Positions 9,071-18,430 of a stretch of 64,000 nt of DNA are shown here, in pieces; within the stretch, counting starts at the first letter, position 1; each line of letters begins with the position of its first letter. The stretch lies in NCBI RefSeq assembly GCF_902459535.1, contig NZ_LR699554.1, forward strand, positions 3,224,001 to 3,288,000. The letters run 5' to 3'. Below the pieces are notes generated by a model, which saw nothing but the letters and a program-made list of their open reading frames with translations, was not told where the DNA came from and ran no database searches. The position numbers and the translations under genes were made by a program. The stretch comes from Paraburkholderia dioscoreae (GTDB lineage Bacteria > Pseudomonadota > Gammaproteobacteria > Burkholderiales > Burkholderiaceae).

Positions 9071-9927
9071 TGTGGGATGCCCCTGTAGGTTGTTGTACTG
9101 CTTTCTTGCGCCTCTTGTAGGCAGGCGACAGGGGATTATCGAGTCGATGTATTTATCTCCCGTGAAGGGGAACTTTCATTACAGTTACTTTCATGGAATA
9201 TTTCGAACAGCGAAAATCGACATTTTCATCAAACTGAAATTTAACTAACAGCGCAGCAAAGTATTTCCGGCCTTGCTTTCATATCGTAAGCAAAAACAGA
9301 TTTGTCAATGCCTGGCCTCGGCATGGGGTTGTCACCATGAAAAATCGTGAGCGGTTCACGCCGAACTCTCGACCCGCGGCAGGAGCCGGAAATTGCATAG
9401 GTTTTTTGCCATTTTTCGTAAAAACTTTTGGTCAGACGAAAAAGCAACACTATTTTCGTGCTCAAAAAACTATTTTCATAATTCGGGGCGGAGCGCCGAG
9501 GCAGGCACAGCAAGCTTTCTACTCTGAAAGCCACCAGTCAAACAGACTTGTGACCAAATATTAACTAACAGCCGGTTACAAATAAGACTAATCTCCATTC
9601 AGCCGAATACTAATAACTGAAGAATAAATTAATCGGCAATAACTCCCCGGTCCGCCAATGGCCTTGGGTTCGATTCCGGTCGATCCGCGGTGCTCGTCTT
9701 TGCATTAATTTTCGTACTCGCCGTAAAAAACAGGAGGACCGGAAATTCCGTTCTAACCGACGGCATCTGCAATCGGCAATCCAGAGAGAGTCGCGTCTGG
9801 CGAATGATGACAACGTTGAAATTATCAAAGTAAATACGTTTTTTCTCGGATGCCCGATGCGTATCAGAATGGCCGTGGCGTTCGATCCGGTGACAGAATC
9901 TTTTTATAACCCAGCAGGATTAAAAGC
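9071..9927. other. Long AT-rich intergenic region upstream of fimbrial operon
   Basis: This 857-base region is visibly richer in A/T than its surroundings and lies between the divergent phosphoesterase and fimbrial genes. Short frames on both strands lack ribosome-binding sites and recognisable products. It probably carries the fimbrial promoter and could be a target for H-NS-like silencing; no specific site was identified. Confidence 0.5.
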
Positions 9928-10449
9928 ATGAACACATTCAAACTCAAAACGCTCGTTTTCGCAGCGGCTATGGTCGGTTCAGCAAGCGCGATGGCGGCCG
10001 GCAACGCCACGGCCACCTTGACGAACACCGCGACCATTGTCGCAAGTTGCACGCTCGGCGCCACGGGATTCACCAACACATATGACCCGGTCACCGCGAA
10101 TGCAACGGCCCCGGTGAGAGACGCCACCGCGTCCGTCACGTACACCTGCACCAACGGCGGCACAGGCGCACTCATTGCGCTCGACGGCGGCAATCATGAA
10201 ACGGGCACATCCGCTGTGCCGCTCCGGCATCTCGCTGGTGCGACCAATACCACCGACCTTCTGGCTTACAACCTGTACCAGGAGCCCACCTATACGACGC
10301 CTTGGGGCTATACGGCAGCCGCTGAACTTGCCGCAATCGAAGATGGTGTCCAGCACGTCCTGACCGTATATACGGAAATTCCGGCGGGTCAAAGCCTTCT
10401 CCACGTCGATACGTACAGCGATACGGTGACAGCCACCATTACCTTCTAA
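9928..10449 (+). CDS. Spore coat U-domain major pilin (Csu-type fimbrial subunit)
   Basis: The 173-residue protein has a cleavable signal peptide ending near AMAAG and a single spore coat U domain with the expected cysteines (VASCTLGA, TYTCTNGG) and the C-terminal strand YSDTVTATITF. These domains form the subunits of archaic/sigma chaperone-usher pili such as Csu, where the N-terminal strand complements the next subunit. It is the first of four co-directional genes followed by chaperone and usher. AGGA lies nine bases before the ATG. It is probably the main rod subunit. Confidence 0.8.
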   Translation: MNTFKLKTLVFAAAMVGSASAMAAGNATATLTNTATIVASCTLGATGFTNTYDPVTANATAPVRDATASVTYTCTNGGTGALIALDGGNHETGTSAVPLRHLAGATNTTDLLAYNLYQEPTYTTPWGYTAAAELAAIEDGVQHVLTVYTEIPAGQSLLHVDTYSDTVTATITF

Positions 10450-10465
10450 TAGAAGGTTGGCGCCC

Positions 10466-11191
10466 ATGCTATGCAACACCAGGTGGGCAACGCGGGCCAT
10501 CGTATTTCTGCTGGCCTGCGTCTACCCGGCGCTGGATGCGTCGGCGAGTTCTTTCATCGCCAGCCCGATCACATTTGATCTCACTTCGAGCAAGCCGATG
10601 TCGATTCTGCGTTTGACCAACCAGGGCGAAAGCGATCTTCGCCTGCAGGTGCACGCGGTGAAGTGGAGTACCGATGGGCACGTCGAGACTCAGGTCAATA
10701 CGGACGAGGTCATTCTCAATCCCCCCATATTCACCATCAAGCCCGGACAGCAGCAGTTCCTGCGGTTCGGCCTACGCTCAGTGACGCAAACGGCGAAAGA
10801 GCAAAGCTATCGTTTGATAGTGGACGAAATACCCGATGAAACAGCGAGCAGTGAAAAACTTGGTTTGCGAACGGTGCTGCGAGTCAGCATTCCGGTATTC
10901 ATCAATCCGCTGCAAAAAAATGTGCATGTGCGCTGGCATCTGCTCAGCAAGGGCTCGCAATATGTTCTGGTCGCAGACAATAGCGGCGACACGCACATAA
11001 AGATAAACGGATTCGCCATTGTCGACGACAAGGGCACGTCAAGAATCACCAACAACGACCCGGCGTACATTCTGCCGCAACAACGGAAAGAGTGGCCGCT
11101 CGTGACCAACGGCAGCCTTGGTCGTATCACACTGAAAATACTTACGCCAGTTGGGCAAAGTGAAGAAGTACTCGATGCGGAGTCTGAATAG
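10466..11191 (+). CDS. Periplasmic fimbrial chaperone (CsuC-like)
   Basis: The 241-residue protein has a signal peptide and the PapD-like immunoglobulin fold pattern, including the N-terminal strand ITFDLTSSKPMSILRLTN, the conserved central RFGLRS strand and the second-domain TLKILTPVG end. Chaperones of this type hold pilin subunits in the periplasm by donor-strand complementation. A TTG at 10457 is in frame, but the ATG at 10466 has AGAAGG nine bases upstream and is preferred. It overlaps the usher start by 17 bases, which suggests translational coupling. Confidence 0.8.
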   Translation: MLCNTRWATRAIVFLLACVYPALDASASSFIASPITFDLTSSKPMSILRLTNQGESDLRLQVHAVKWSTDGHVETQVNTDEVILNPPIFTIKPGQQQFLRFGLRSVTQTAKEQSYRLIVDEIPDETASSEKLGLRTVLRVSIPVFINPLQKNVHVRWHLLSKGSQYVLVADNSGDTHIKINGFAIVDDKGTSRITNNDPAYILPQQRKEWPLVTNGSLGRITLKILTPVGQSEEVLDAESE

Positions 11192-13472
11192 CGGACTCGC
11201 ATGCGGCCTACTGCTTTCGGTGATGATGTCGGACCTCCATGCGCAAACCAGCGCGCCGGTCATTACGCCTGAGGTTGTCGCTGTCACGGTCAACGGCAAC
11301 GAGGTTGCAGACTTCGCAAGTGTGCTCAGGACCGGCGACGGCAAGATCTTTATTGCCAGCCAACTGCTCCCCGTAGTCCGCTTGAGCATGACCAACGCCG
11401 AGGTTCTGCACATTAGCGGGAATGAATACTGCCGCATCGACAATCTGCCCGATACGCACGTGGCGTTTGACGATGCGACCCAGACCCTTCGCATCGTGGC
11501 GAGCGGCTCGGCGTTCAACGGGAGCACTGCCAGCATAGGTGGACAGCCGCGTCGTAATGTACAGGCGCCGGCCGTCGGCGGGTATCTGAATTACGATCTG
11601 ACTTACAGTAGATCCGCCGTTTATCGTAATTTTGGTGCGCTCCTCGACGCAAATGTGTTTGGCCTCGCCGGTGGAGAGTTCCAATATCGGGAGATTTATC
11701 GGCAGACGGCCGGGATCAATTCTCTTTACCGGCTGGATACGAGATATGTCAGAGATTTTCCCGATTCGATTGCCACGCTGACACTGGGCGATTCCACGAC
11801 GGTTTCGAGCAACTGGTCAAATCAGGTTTACTTCGGCGGAATACAGTACAACACCAACTTTTCGATTCGGCCCGATGTCATCCCGACACCGTTGCCAACG
11901 CTTTCTGGTGTTGCGCAAGCGCCGTCAACCGTGAACATCTACGTCGACAGCGTGCTGCGCGCGTCGACCAATGTGAATAGCGGGCCTTTCGCGCTGAGCA
12001 ATGTCCCTGTTTTCACAGGGCAAGGCAATGTGCAGATGGTCGTCGAGGATGCGCTTGGACGGCAGCAGGTCATCTCCCAGCCGTTTATAAACAGCCCGCT
12101 TATGTTGCGGGAGGGCACCCATGCAGGATCGTTCGAGGCGGGTTTGCAGCGCGAAAACTACGGTCTTGCGAGCAGCCGCTATGCGGACGGCTTCGTTTCC
12201 GGCACCTATCGCTATGGGTTCAGATATGTGACTGCCGAAACACATGCCGAAGCCACCGCCCGGAATCAGGACGTGGGTGTTGGATCGACTATTCCTCTAT
12301 TCAATTTCGTGGTTCTGACTGCCAGCGTGGCCGGCAGCATGTCGCAGTATGGTTCGGGTGCTCTGGTCCAGGTGCAGTTATCACATCAGTCACCCGGCTT
12401 TGGCATTTCTGTCAGCGACACGGTCACCACCAGGAATTACTGGCAACTCGGATACGGTAGCAATAATCGCCCCGCTTCGCATGAATTCCTGGCACAGGGA
12501 AGCATTTCGCTCGGCCCCCGCATCTCCTTTTCTCTTAGCTATCTGAACGATGCAAATCGTGATTTGCCGAACATCGAGGCGGTAGCGACTGGCCTGACAT
12601 TCGACATGCGCCGTTACGGCAGCCTGTCGCTGAGCGTCAGCAAGGCGTTGTCGAGTATACGGACGCTGACAGCCGGCGCGCTGTGGGTTATTCCGTACGG
12701 GCATCAATCGGTCGCAACCAGTCAGATTAATTTCGGTGCTCATGATACGACGGCAAACCTTGAGGTTTTCCGGGCACCAGATCTCGAGGGCGGCTGGGGA
12801 TATCGTGCACGTACCACTTTCATCAACGACGATTCGCAGGATGTCGGCGTGTCCTATCTGAGCAAGCTCGGGCAAATCGAGCTTGGTGCCAACCATATCG
12901 CCGGCCAGTTCAACGAGCAGGCTGAAGCGACAGGCGGAATTGCGATGCTCGGAGGCATTGTGCGGCCCACACGGTGGATCGATGGCAGTTTCGCAATGGC
13001 CGAAGTTCCGCTCAGGCAAACCGTCGACGTCTATTCGAATAACCGGGTGATTGGTCACACGGACGGCAGCGGCATTGCCATGCTTCCCAACCTGGTTGCC
13101 TATGAAGAGAACCGTATTCGCCTTGACGACGCAGCAATTCCGCTGGACGTGGCGCTCGATCTCTCGGAACGGATAGTGACTCCGCCGCAGAAGGGCGGAT
13201 ACCTGATCAGGTTTGAGGCGAAGAAAGTGACAGGCGCAACGATTATCCTGGTTGACGAACACAATCAGCCAATCCCTGCGGGCGCAGTTGTTGGCGCCGA
13301 GGGTCAGGCAAGCCAGCAAGTCGCTCGCAATGGCGAGGTGTTTATGCCAGATATTGTGCTACCAGCCAGTGTGACCGCGACCTGGGGCGCGAAGCGTTGC
13401 ACGGCAAAGGCACTGGCGCCTGCTTCACCCATCGTGCTCCCGACGGTTGGTCCTTTTGTTTGCGGCGAATGA
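11175..13472 (+). CDS. Outer membrane fimbrial usher (CsuD/FimD-like)
   Basis: The 765-residue protein has a signal peptide (LLLSVMMSDLHAQ), an N-terminal subunit-binding domain, a long beta-barrel region, an internal plug-like segment (TVNIYVDSVLRASTNVNSGPF) and C-terminal carboxypeptidase-like domains (TDGSGIAMLPNLVAYEENRIRLD). This is the order of ushers that translocate and assemble chaperone-subunit complexes. The length matches ushers of the archaic class. The ATG at 11175, with GAAGAAG upstream, is preferred to a TTG eight codons earlier. Confidence 0.85.
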   Translation: MRSLNSGLACGLLLSVMMSDLHAQTSAPVITPEVVAVTVNGNEVADFASVLRTGDGKIFIASQLLPVVRLSMTNAEVLHISGNEYCRIDNLPDTHVAFDDATQTLRIVASGSAFNGSTASIGGQPRRNVQAPAVGGYLNYDLTYSRSAVYRNFGALLDANVFGLAGGEFQYREIYRQTAGINSLYRLDTRYVRDFPDSIATLTLGDSTTVSSNWSNQVYFGGIQYNTNFSIRPDVIPTPLPTLSGVAQAPSTVNIYVDSVLRASTNVNSGPFALSNVPVFTGQGNVQMVVEDALGRQQVISQPFINSPLMLREGTHAGSFEAGLQRENYGLASSRYADGFVSGTYRYGFRYVTAETHAEATARNQDVGVGSTIPLFNFVVLTASVAGSMSQYGSGALVQVQLSHQSPGFGISVSDTVTTRNYWQLGYGSNNRPASHEFLAQGSISLGPRISFSLSYLNDANRDLPNIEAVATGLTFDMRRYGSLSLSVSKALSSIRTLTAGALWVIPYGHQSVATSQINFGAHDTTANLEVFRAPDLEGGWGYRARTTFINDDSQDVGVSYLSKLGQIELGANHIAGQFNEQAEATGGIAMLGGIVRPTRWIDGSFAMAEVPLRQTVDVYSNNRVIGHTDGSGIAMLPNLVAYEENRIRLDDAAIPLDVALDLSERIVTPPQKGGYLIRFEAKKVTGATIILVDEHNQPIPAGAVVGAEGQASQQVARNGEVFMPDIVLPASVTATWGAKRCTAKALAPASPIVLPTVGPFVCGE

Positions 13473-13473
13473 A

Positions 13474-13935
13474 ATGAAAATGCTCAAGATTGCAGTACTG
13501 ACATTGGCGATATCTGCCTGCGCGAGCGCCAACGCAGACCCCACCTGCACGGTTTCAGCGAGCGGAGTGGCGTTTGGAAATTACAATCCGCTCGCGAATG
13601 CCAACGCTGACGGTACGGGTTCAGTGAGTGTGACTTGCACCGGTTCCGCAACCGTGACGTACACGATCGGTGCTTCTACGGGGAGCGGAGCCTATCTGGC
13701 CAGGAAACTGGTGTCAGGCAGTCAGACGCTTAACTACAACGTTTATGTCGACAACACCCGAACGACGATCTGGGGCGATGGAAGCTCGGGCACCAGTTTA
13801 CTTTCCGGAAACGTCGTTGCGACGTCTGGAGGAGCCGCCCAGGCATCCACTGTGTATGGGCGTATTTCCTCCGGTCAGGCAACAGCGAGTGTTGGATCGT
13901 ACAGCGACATATTGACTGTGACGGTCACGTATTGA
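13474..13935 (+). CDS. Second spore coat U-domain fimbrial subunit
   Basis: The 153-residue protein has a signal peptide ending near ANADPTC and one spore coat U domain (VTCTGSATVTYTIGAS and the end strand YSDILTVTVTY). In Csu-like operons the gene after the usher usually encodes a two-domain tip adhesin of over 300 residues. Here only a single domain is present, so it may be a minor or tip subunit of reduced type. The ATG at 13474 follows the usher stop by one base, so the two are translationally coupled. A hairpin starts 12 bases after the stop codon. Confidence 0.75.
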   Translation: MKMLKIAVLTLAISACASANADPTCTVSASGVAFGNYNPLANANADGTGSVSVTCTGSATVTYTIGASTGSGAYLARKLVSGSQTLNYNVYVDNTRTTIWGDGSSGTSLLSGNVVATSGGAAQASTVYGRISSGQATASVGSYSDILTVTVTY

Positions 13936-13947
13936 TGCACCTCGGGC

Positions 13948-13970
13948 GCGATTCAAGGATTACGAATCGC
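13948..13970 (+). terminator. Hairpin at end of fimbrial operon
   Basis: GCGATTC and GAATCGC form a perfect 7-bp stem around a 9-base loop, 12 bases after the last fimbrial stop codon. No U-tract follows, so it is a candidate 3' end structure more than a classic intrinsic terminator. Confidence 0.4.
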
Positions 13971-14068
13971 CGGAAAGACGGGTGCATGAAGCAGATGGAG
14001 CTTTGCGCGAAAAACGGCCCTTGCCTGAATCATCCGCCACGAGGAATGGTGGGCGATGCCCGTTTCTT

Positions 14069-14944
14069 TCACGCAAACGTGACATGCACGAGACACGGAA
14101 GATACCTTTTGTTCGCCGGGTTCACGCAAAGCAGATCTTCCATTACTTTCGGCCAGCCCCGCGGTGCCCGGTATTCGAGCAATTTGATCGCTTCAATGCC
14201 CGAAGACCATTCGCCTAGACAGGCGCCGATATGGTCGGCGTCAATACCCCACGGCATGGGAGGCAGGAGGTAGCAAGGAGTCTTCATGACGCCCCACATC
14301 GTTAGCGAAGAAAACCATTGCGGGATCACGTCGAAAACGAGTTCCGCTTTCGGAAAGCGGGCGGCCAGGTCCGCAAAGAGGCGCTTTACGGCCGTAGGCT
14401 GGAGATACATGAACAGCCCTTGTGCCACTATGAACACGTCGGCGGTCGGCTCTATTTCATCGGCCCACGCGAGGTCGAGCGCATTCGCCGCGATGTGGTG
14501 AAGGCGTTTCGAGGGCTTCAGAAAATTCTCGCGAAACTCGATGGCTGCCGGAAGATCGACCGTGAGCCATTGCATCCGGCCATTATCGACACGGCGCGCC
14601 TGTGTTTCCAGGCCTTCACCTAGCGAAACGATCACGCCGTCGGGATGGCCCTCAAGCCAGCGCATGATCAGATGATCGATTTCGGCCGCCCGCACGGCGA
14701 ACGAGCCGTCCGGAGTACCGAACCGGCCGGCAAAGTCATAGTCGATCGCCTTGCATATCCGAACGCTTTCCGGGTCTGTCAAAACGCCATCCGCCCGCGC
14801 TGACTCGCACGCCCGGTCATACAAGGTCCACAACATCGTTTCCGACACGCCGTCGAGGTTCGATACGACATGAGTCGCTTCGGCGGGTTTTTCCCGCCGG
14901 ACAGCTTTCACCGGACGCCGTGAGAAGGGCGCCACGGCGCTCAA
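14069..14944 (-). CDS. Class I SAM methyltransferase, leucine carboxyl methyltransferase (PPM1/Tcmp) family
   Basis: The 291-residue protein resembles polyketide/leucine carboxyl O-methyltransferases. Visible features are the N-terminal SETMLWTLYDRACES segment, the SAM-binding glycine motif VSLGEGLETQ, the acidic VDLPAAIEFR and the aromatic IVAQGLFMYL. Members O-methylate carboxyl or hydroxyl groups of small molecules; the acceptor is unknown here. The predicted start is a TTG whose second base pair overlaps the TGA stop of the upstream phasin-like gene (CTTTGAGC), implying translational coupling. The first in-frame ATG is 36 codons later and would cut into the conserved domain. Confidence 0.75.
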   Translation of the reverse strand: MSAVAPFSRRPVKAVRREKPAEATHVVSNLDGVSETMLWTLYDRACESARADGVLTDPESVRICKAIDYDFAGRFGTPDGSFAVRAAEIDHLIMRWLEGHPDGVIVSLGEGLETQARRVDNGRMQWLTVDLPAAIEFRENFLKPSKRLHHIAANALDLAWADEIEPTADVFIVAQGLFMYLQPTAVKRLFADLAARFPKAELVFDVIPQWFSSLTMWGVMKTPCYLLPPMPWGIDADHIGACLGEWSSGIEAIKLLEYRAPRGWPKVMEDLLCVNPANKRYLPCLVHVTFA

Positions 14945-15432
14945 AGTGCACCCAGACGCTTCGCGTTGGCGGTTGCACGATGGTGAATAGGGGTAAGACT
15001 CTTCTGCATCACGCGGGCGGCCATGTTTGCGAGGCGCAATGGGTTGGCCGGCGCGTTAGCCGCGAGTCCGTTCAGGGCTGTCTGGCGCTCAAGCCACTGT
15101 GACGGCGATTGGCTGGACGCGAGCGCGACGGCAGCGGCAGACGTAGCCCACACGTGGTTGCCTGTATCAACGGCTACCGCCATAGCAAGATTCAAAAAGC
15201 CGAGTCCAAGAGCCTGAAGCGATTCCGATGCCGCCTCTTTCTTCTCTCGGCCCATCAGACTGAATTCGCTCCGATCGCGCTCACTCGGAATAGGGCCCGC
15301 AAGCGCCATGCGTGTCGTGCGATGCCCCACCACCTGCGCAGTAGCGGCAAACATCTCGCCGGCCTCCGTGACGGCCTGCAACCAGGTAGCGGACAGCTCT
15401 GCAAGGGGAGAATGGAATGTAGACAGCGTCAT
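14941..15432 (-). CDS. Phasin-like (PHA granule-associated) protein
   Basis: The 163-residue protein is largely helical and Ala-rich without a signal peptide, membrane span or cysteines. The helices (WLQAVTEAGEMFAATAQVVGHRTTRMAL and LNGLAANAPANPLRLANMAARVMQ in part) resemble the amphipathic layout of phasins, which coat polyhydroxyalkanoate granules. The match is by pattern, so the family is not certain. The ATG at 15432 with GGGAGC upstream is preferred to an upstream in-frame start. Its stop overlaps the methyltransferase start, so the two form a coupled pair. A separate, clearer phasin is encoded at 33897-34409. Confidence 0.5.
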   Translation of the reverse strand: MTLSTFHSPLAELSATWLQAVTEAGEMFAATAQVVGHRTTRMALAGPIPSERDRSEFSLMGREKKEAASESLQALGLGFLNLAMAVAVDTGNHVWATSAAAVALASSQSPSQWLERQTALNGLAANAPANPLRLANMAARVMQKSLTPIHHRATANAKRLGAL

Positions 15433-15765
15433 TGAAATGCTCCCTGATGACTGTTGACGTGGCAAATTGCCTTACCGCAGGCGAAAGCCCGCGCGAAATG
15501 AATCGAACATCACATGGATCGACGTCGCTGCCGAAAAAACAAAAAGGGTTCAAGCGCGGGACGTCCAATCCGCGAGCCCAGCATAGGCCGCATCATGTTG
15601 CAATGCAACATATATCGAACCGGCTACCCGGCCGCCCGAGTGGAAGACGTGGGCCAACGGCTCGCGCCGCGAAGAATTAGCCTGCTTCGCGGCGCCACGG
15701 CTCAGCGCCTCGACCGGAACGCAGCAACGCACTGAGCGTAAGAAGCGCGGCGGTGTCGCGCCGTA
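15433..15765. other. Intergenic region
   Basis: 333 bases between the phasin-like gene and fabZ, which both read leftward. It should hold the promoter of the phasin-like/methyltransferase pair. No convincing gene or consensus promoter was seen. Confidence 0.4.
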
Positions 15766-16233
15766 CTAGCGCGCATCCGCATCCGTGCTCCGGACTGTGC
15801 AGATCAGATCGGCCGACGCCGCAACCGCACCATCCACTTCCGCGCAGGCCTTGAACTTCCAGATGCCGCGCATATGCCGCTCGAACGTTGCGTTCAGGAT
15901 CAGCTGATCGCCCGGCTCGACCACGCGTTTGAAGCGCGCATTGTCGATGCCGACGAACAGGTACAGCGTGTTGACGGGATCATGCGGTTCTTCAGAGAAC
16001 GTCAGCAGCGCCGCGGCCTGCGCGAGCGCTTCGAGGATCAGCACGCCCGGCATCACGGGACGGCTCGGGAAGTGCCCCATGAAGTACGGCTCGTTGATCG
16101 ATACGTTCTTCAGCGCCTTGATGCGCTTGTGCGGCTCGAGTTCGAGCACCCGATCCACGAGCAGAATCGGATAGCGATGCGGCAGTAGCGTGAGAATCTT
16201 GTGGATGTCGAGGTTGATTTTGTCGGTGCTCAT
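15766..16233 (-). CDS. fabZ: (3R)-hydroxyacyl-ACP dehydratase FabZ (paralog)
   Basis: The 155-residue protein is a complete FabZ with hotdog-fold catalytic motif GHFPSRPVMPGVLILEAL, in which the His and the Glu of the last helix are the active-site pair. It dehydrates beta-hydroxyacyl-ACP in the fatty-acid synthesis cycle. The usual fabZ of proteobacteria sits between lpxD and lpxA; here there are no lipid A genes, so this is a second, stand-alone copy. It lies 79 bases downstream of the second rpoD on the same strand and may share its transcript. The ATG at 16233 begins the conserved region; the open frame upstream is not conserved. Confidence 0.85.
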   Translation of the reverse strand: MSTDKINLDIHKILTLLPHRYPILLVDRVLELEPHKRIKALKNVSINEPYFMGHFPSRPVMPGVLILEALAQAAALLTFSEEPHDPVNTLYLFVGIDNARFKRVVEPGDQLILNATFERHMRGIWKFKACAEVDGAVAASADLICTVRSTDADAR

Positions 16234-16312
16234 GGTATTTCTGCTCACGCATTGGCCGTGCGGCAATGGGTCTGGATGCCGGCGCACGGTTTCGTCATGC
16301 CGCCGGTGTCGT

Positions 16313-18430
16313 CTAGCCTTCATCCAGAAACGACTTCAGGCGTTCGGATCGGGCGGGGTGCCGCAGCTTGCGCAGCGCCTTTACTTCAATCTGACGGATC
16401 CGCTCGCGGGTCAACTCGAACTGTTCTCCGAGTTCTTCCAATGTGTGATCCCTGCCGCTCTCAATGCCGAAACGCAGGCGCAAAATCTTGGCTTCGCGCG
16501 GCGTCAGCGTCATGAGCGCCTCGCTGATGGCGTCGCGCATGCTGGCGTGGAGCGCCGCGTCGTCGGGCAAGATGGCGGTGGAGTCTTCGATCAGGTCGCC
16601 TATCGACGTGTCGTCGTTTTCGCCGACGGACGCATCCAGAGAAACCGGCTCCCTGACGATTCGCAGCATCGCCCGAACCTTCTGCTCCTGCATTTCCATT
16701 CGCTGCGCGAGGAGAGCGGCGTCGGGTTCACTTCCCGTCTCCTGCAGGATCTGGCGCGAAATCCGCTTGAGCTTGTTGAGCGACTCGATCATGTGAACGG
16801 GAACCCGGATGGTGCGCGCCTGATCGGCGATCGACCGGCTGACGGCCTGCCGGATCCACCAGGTCGCATACGTGGAGAACTTATACCCGCGACGGTATTC
16901 AAATTTGTCCACGGCGCGCATCAGCCCGATATTGCCTTCCTGGATCAGATCGAGAAACAGCAGTCCGCGATTCGTATAGCGCTTGGCAATGGAGATCACC
17001 AGCCGCAGATTCGCCTCGATCATTTCGCCTTTCGCGCGCAGAGTTTTCGCCTCGCTTGCGCTCAGCGCGCGACAGACCTCGCGGAACTCGTCGAGCGGCA
17101 GCACGACCCGCTGTTGCAGGGCAAGCAGCTTTTCCTGCTCCAGGTCGATTGCCGGGAGGTTTCGTTCCAGCACGCTGCTGAACGGTTGCCCCGCCGCAAC
17201 CAGTTGCCGCGCCCATGCAAGGTGGGTCTCGTTGCCGCGGAAATGCGCGACAAACGTGTCGCGCGGCACGCCGCATCGCTCTACTACGATCCGCGCGATT
17301 TCGCGCTCGATGGTTCGGACCTCGTCGGCGGATAGCCGCAGTGCGCCGCACAAACGGTCGATCGTGCGCGCGGTGAAACGGATCGTCATCAGTTCAGCCT
17401 CGATCGCTGCCTGTGCGGCGCGATAGCGTGCGCAACCGTAGCCTTGCGTTTCATAGGCGTCCCGCAATTGACCGAACCAGTCAGCCACTTTCGCAAATTT
17501 CGCGAGCGCGTCGTGTTTCAGCGTCTCGATGTACTGATCGGCGGGTTCGGTTTCAGTGTCGTCATCGTCTTCGTCGCCCTGGTCGTCGTCGAACACAGAG
17601 GCGGTGTCGAGTGAGTCTTCCGGCACCGCGGTCATGCCGTCCGTGCCGGTTGCAGCCGGATCGATCAGACCGTCGACGAGCTCATCGATGGCCGTTTCGC
17701 CGCAGGCGACGCCGTCAGCGATCGCCAGGATCTCCGCTATCGTTGCCGGACACGAAGAGATGGCCCGGATCATGCCGTTGCGACCCTCTTCGATTCGTCG
17801 CGCCAAGGCAATCTCGCCCTGACGGGTGAGGAGTTCCGTGGTGCCCATTTCACGCATATACATGCGCACAGGGTCGGTAGTGCGGCCGAACTCCGCGTCC
17901 ACGCTCGAGATAGCCGTTACGGCCTCTTCCTCGATCTGGTCGTCGGCAGAAACCGCAGCACGATCGTGCAGGATCATCGACTCCGCGTCCGGCGCCTGCT
18001 CGAACACGGCAATGCCCATTTCACTGAACGCTCTGATCACGTTCTCGATCGCGTCCGGTTGGGCGAGGCGCTCAGGCAAACAATCGCTAATTTCTCCACG
18101 AATGACGAAACCGCGTTCGGTTCCGAGCTTGATGAGCGCCCTCAGGTCTGCGCGGCCGCTTTCATTTTCTCCGCTGGATTCGTCCGGCAGCGAGGCGATC
18201 GCCGCATGCACACGTGTATTCGCTTTCGTCCGACGTGACGCTGCCCGCGGCAGGACCGTTCCGTTCGCGGCCCCGGCGTGCGGCGCCACGTCCTGCTTCG
18301 AGACGTTTGCCGGTTGTGTCGTGATTGCAGCTGCCTGACCCGCAACGGTTATGCCGGCGTGTCCATCCTGCATGTTGAGATCGCCTGCTGCCACGTCCAA
18401 TGCCTGCCTTTTCACCGCCCTCTTCGTCAC
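16313..18430 (-). CDS. RNA polymerase sigma factor, sigma-70 (RpoD) paralog
   Basis: The 705-residue protein has region 1.1 (about residues 90-150), region 1.2, a long acidic non-conserved region, region 2 with the -10-recognising and melting segment (FEYRRGYKFSTYATWWIRQA), region 3, and region 4.2 with the helix-turn-helix LEELGEQFELTRERIRQIE. This is a full primary-type sigma, so it should recognise housekeeping -35/-10 promoters. The GTG start at 18430 is chosen because AAAGGAG stands seven bases upstream; upstream in-frame codons lack a site. The N-terminal 90 residues are low complexity. Position away from dnaG and next to a stray fabZ suggests a secondary, condition-specific copy, though that is inference. 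Confidence 0.85.
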   Translation of the reverse strand: MTKRAVKRQALDVAAGDLNMQDGHAGITVAGQAAAITTQPANVSKQDVAPHAGAANGTVLPRAASRRTKANTRVHAAIASLPDESSGENESGRADLRALIKLGTERGFVIRGEISDCLPERLAQPDAIENVIRAFSEMGIAVFEQAPDAESMILHDRAAVSADDQIEEEAVTAISSVDAEFGRTTDPVRMYMREMGTTELLTRQGEIALARRIEEGRNGMIRAISSCPATIAEILAIADGVACGETAIDELVDGLIDPAATGTDGMTAVPEDSLDTASVFDDDQGDEDDDDTETEPADQYIETLKHDALAKFAKVADWFGQLRDAYETQGYGCARYRAAQAAIEAELMTIRFTARTIDRLCGALRLSADEVRTIEREIARIVVERCGVPRDTFVAHFRGNETHLAWARQLVAAGQPFSSVLERNLPAIDLEQEKLLALQQRVVLPLDEFREVCRALSASEAKTLRAKGEMIEANLRLVISIAKRYTNRGLLFLDLIQEGNIGLMRAVDKFEYRRGYKFSTYATWWIRQAVSRSIADQARTIRVPVHMIESLNKLKRISRQILQETGSEPDAALLAQRMEMQEQKVRAMLRIVREPVSLDASVGENDDTSIGDLIEDSTAILPDDAALHASMRDAISEALMTLTPREAKILRLRFGIESGRDHTLEELGEQFELTRERIRQIEVKALRKLRHPARSERLKSFLDEG

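Noticed and set aside
9665..9690. GGTTCGATTCC, resembling a tRNA T-loop
   Set aside because: The flanking bases do not pair into a T stem and no acceptor, D or anticodon arms were found around it.
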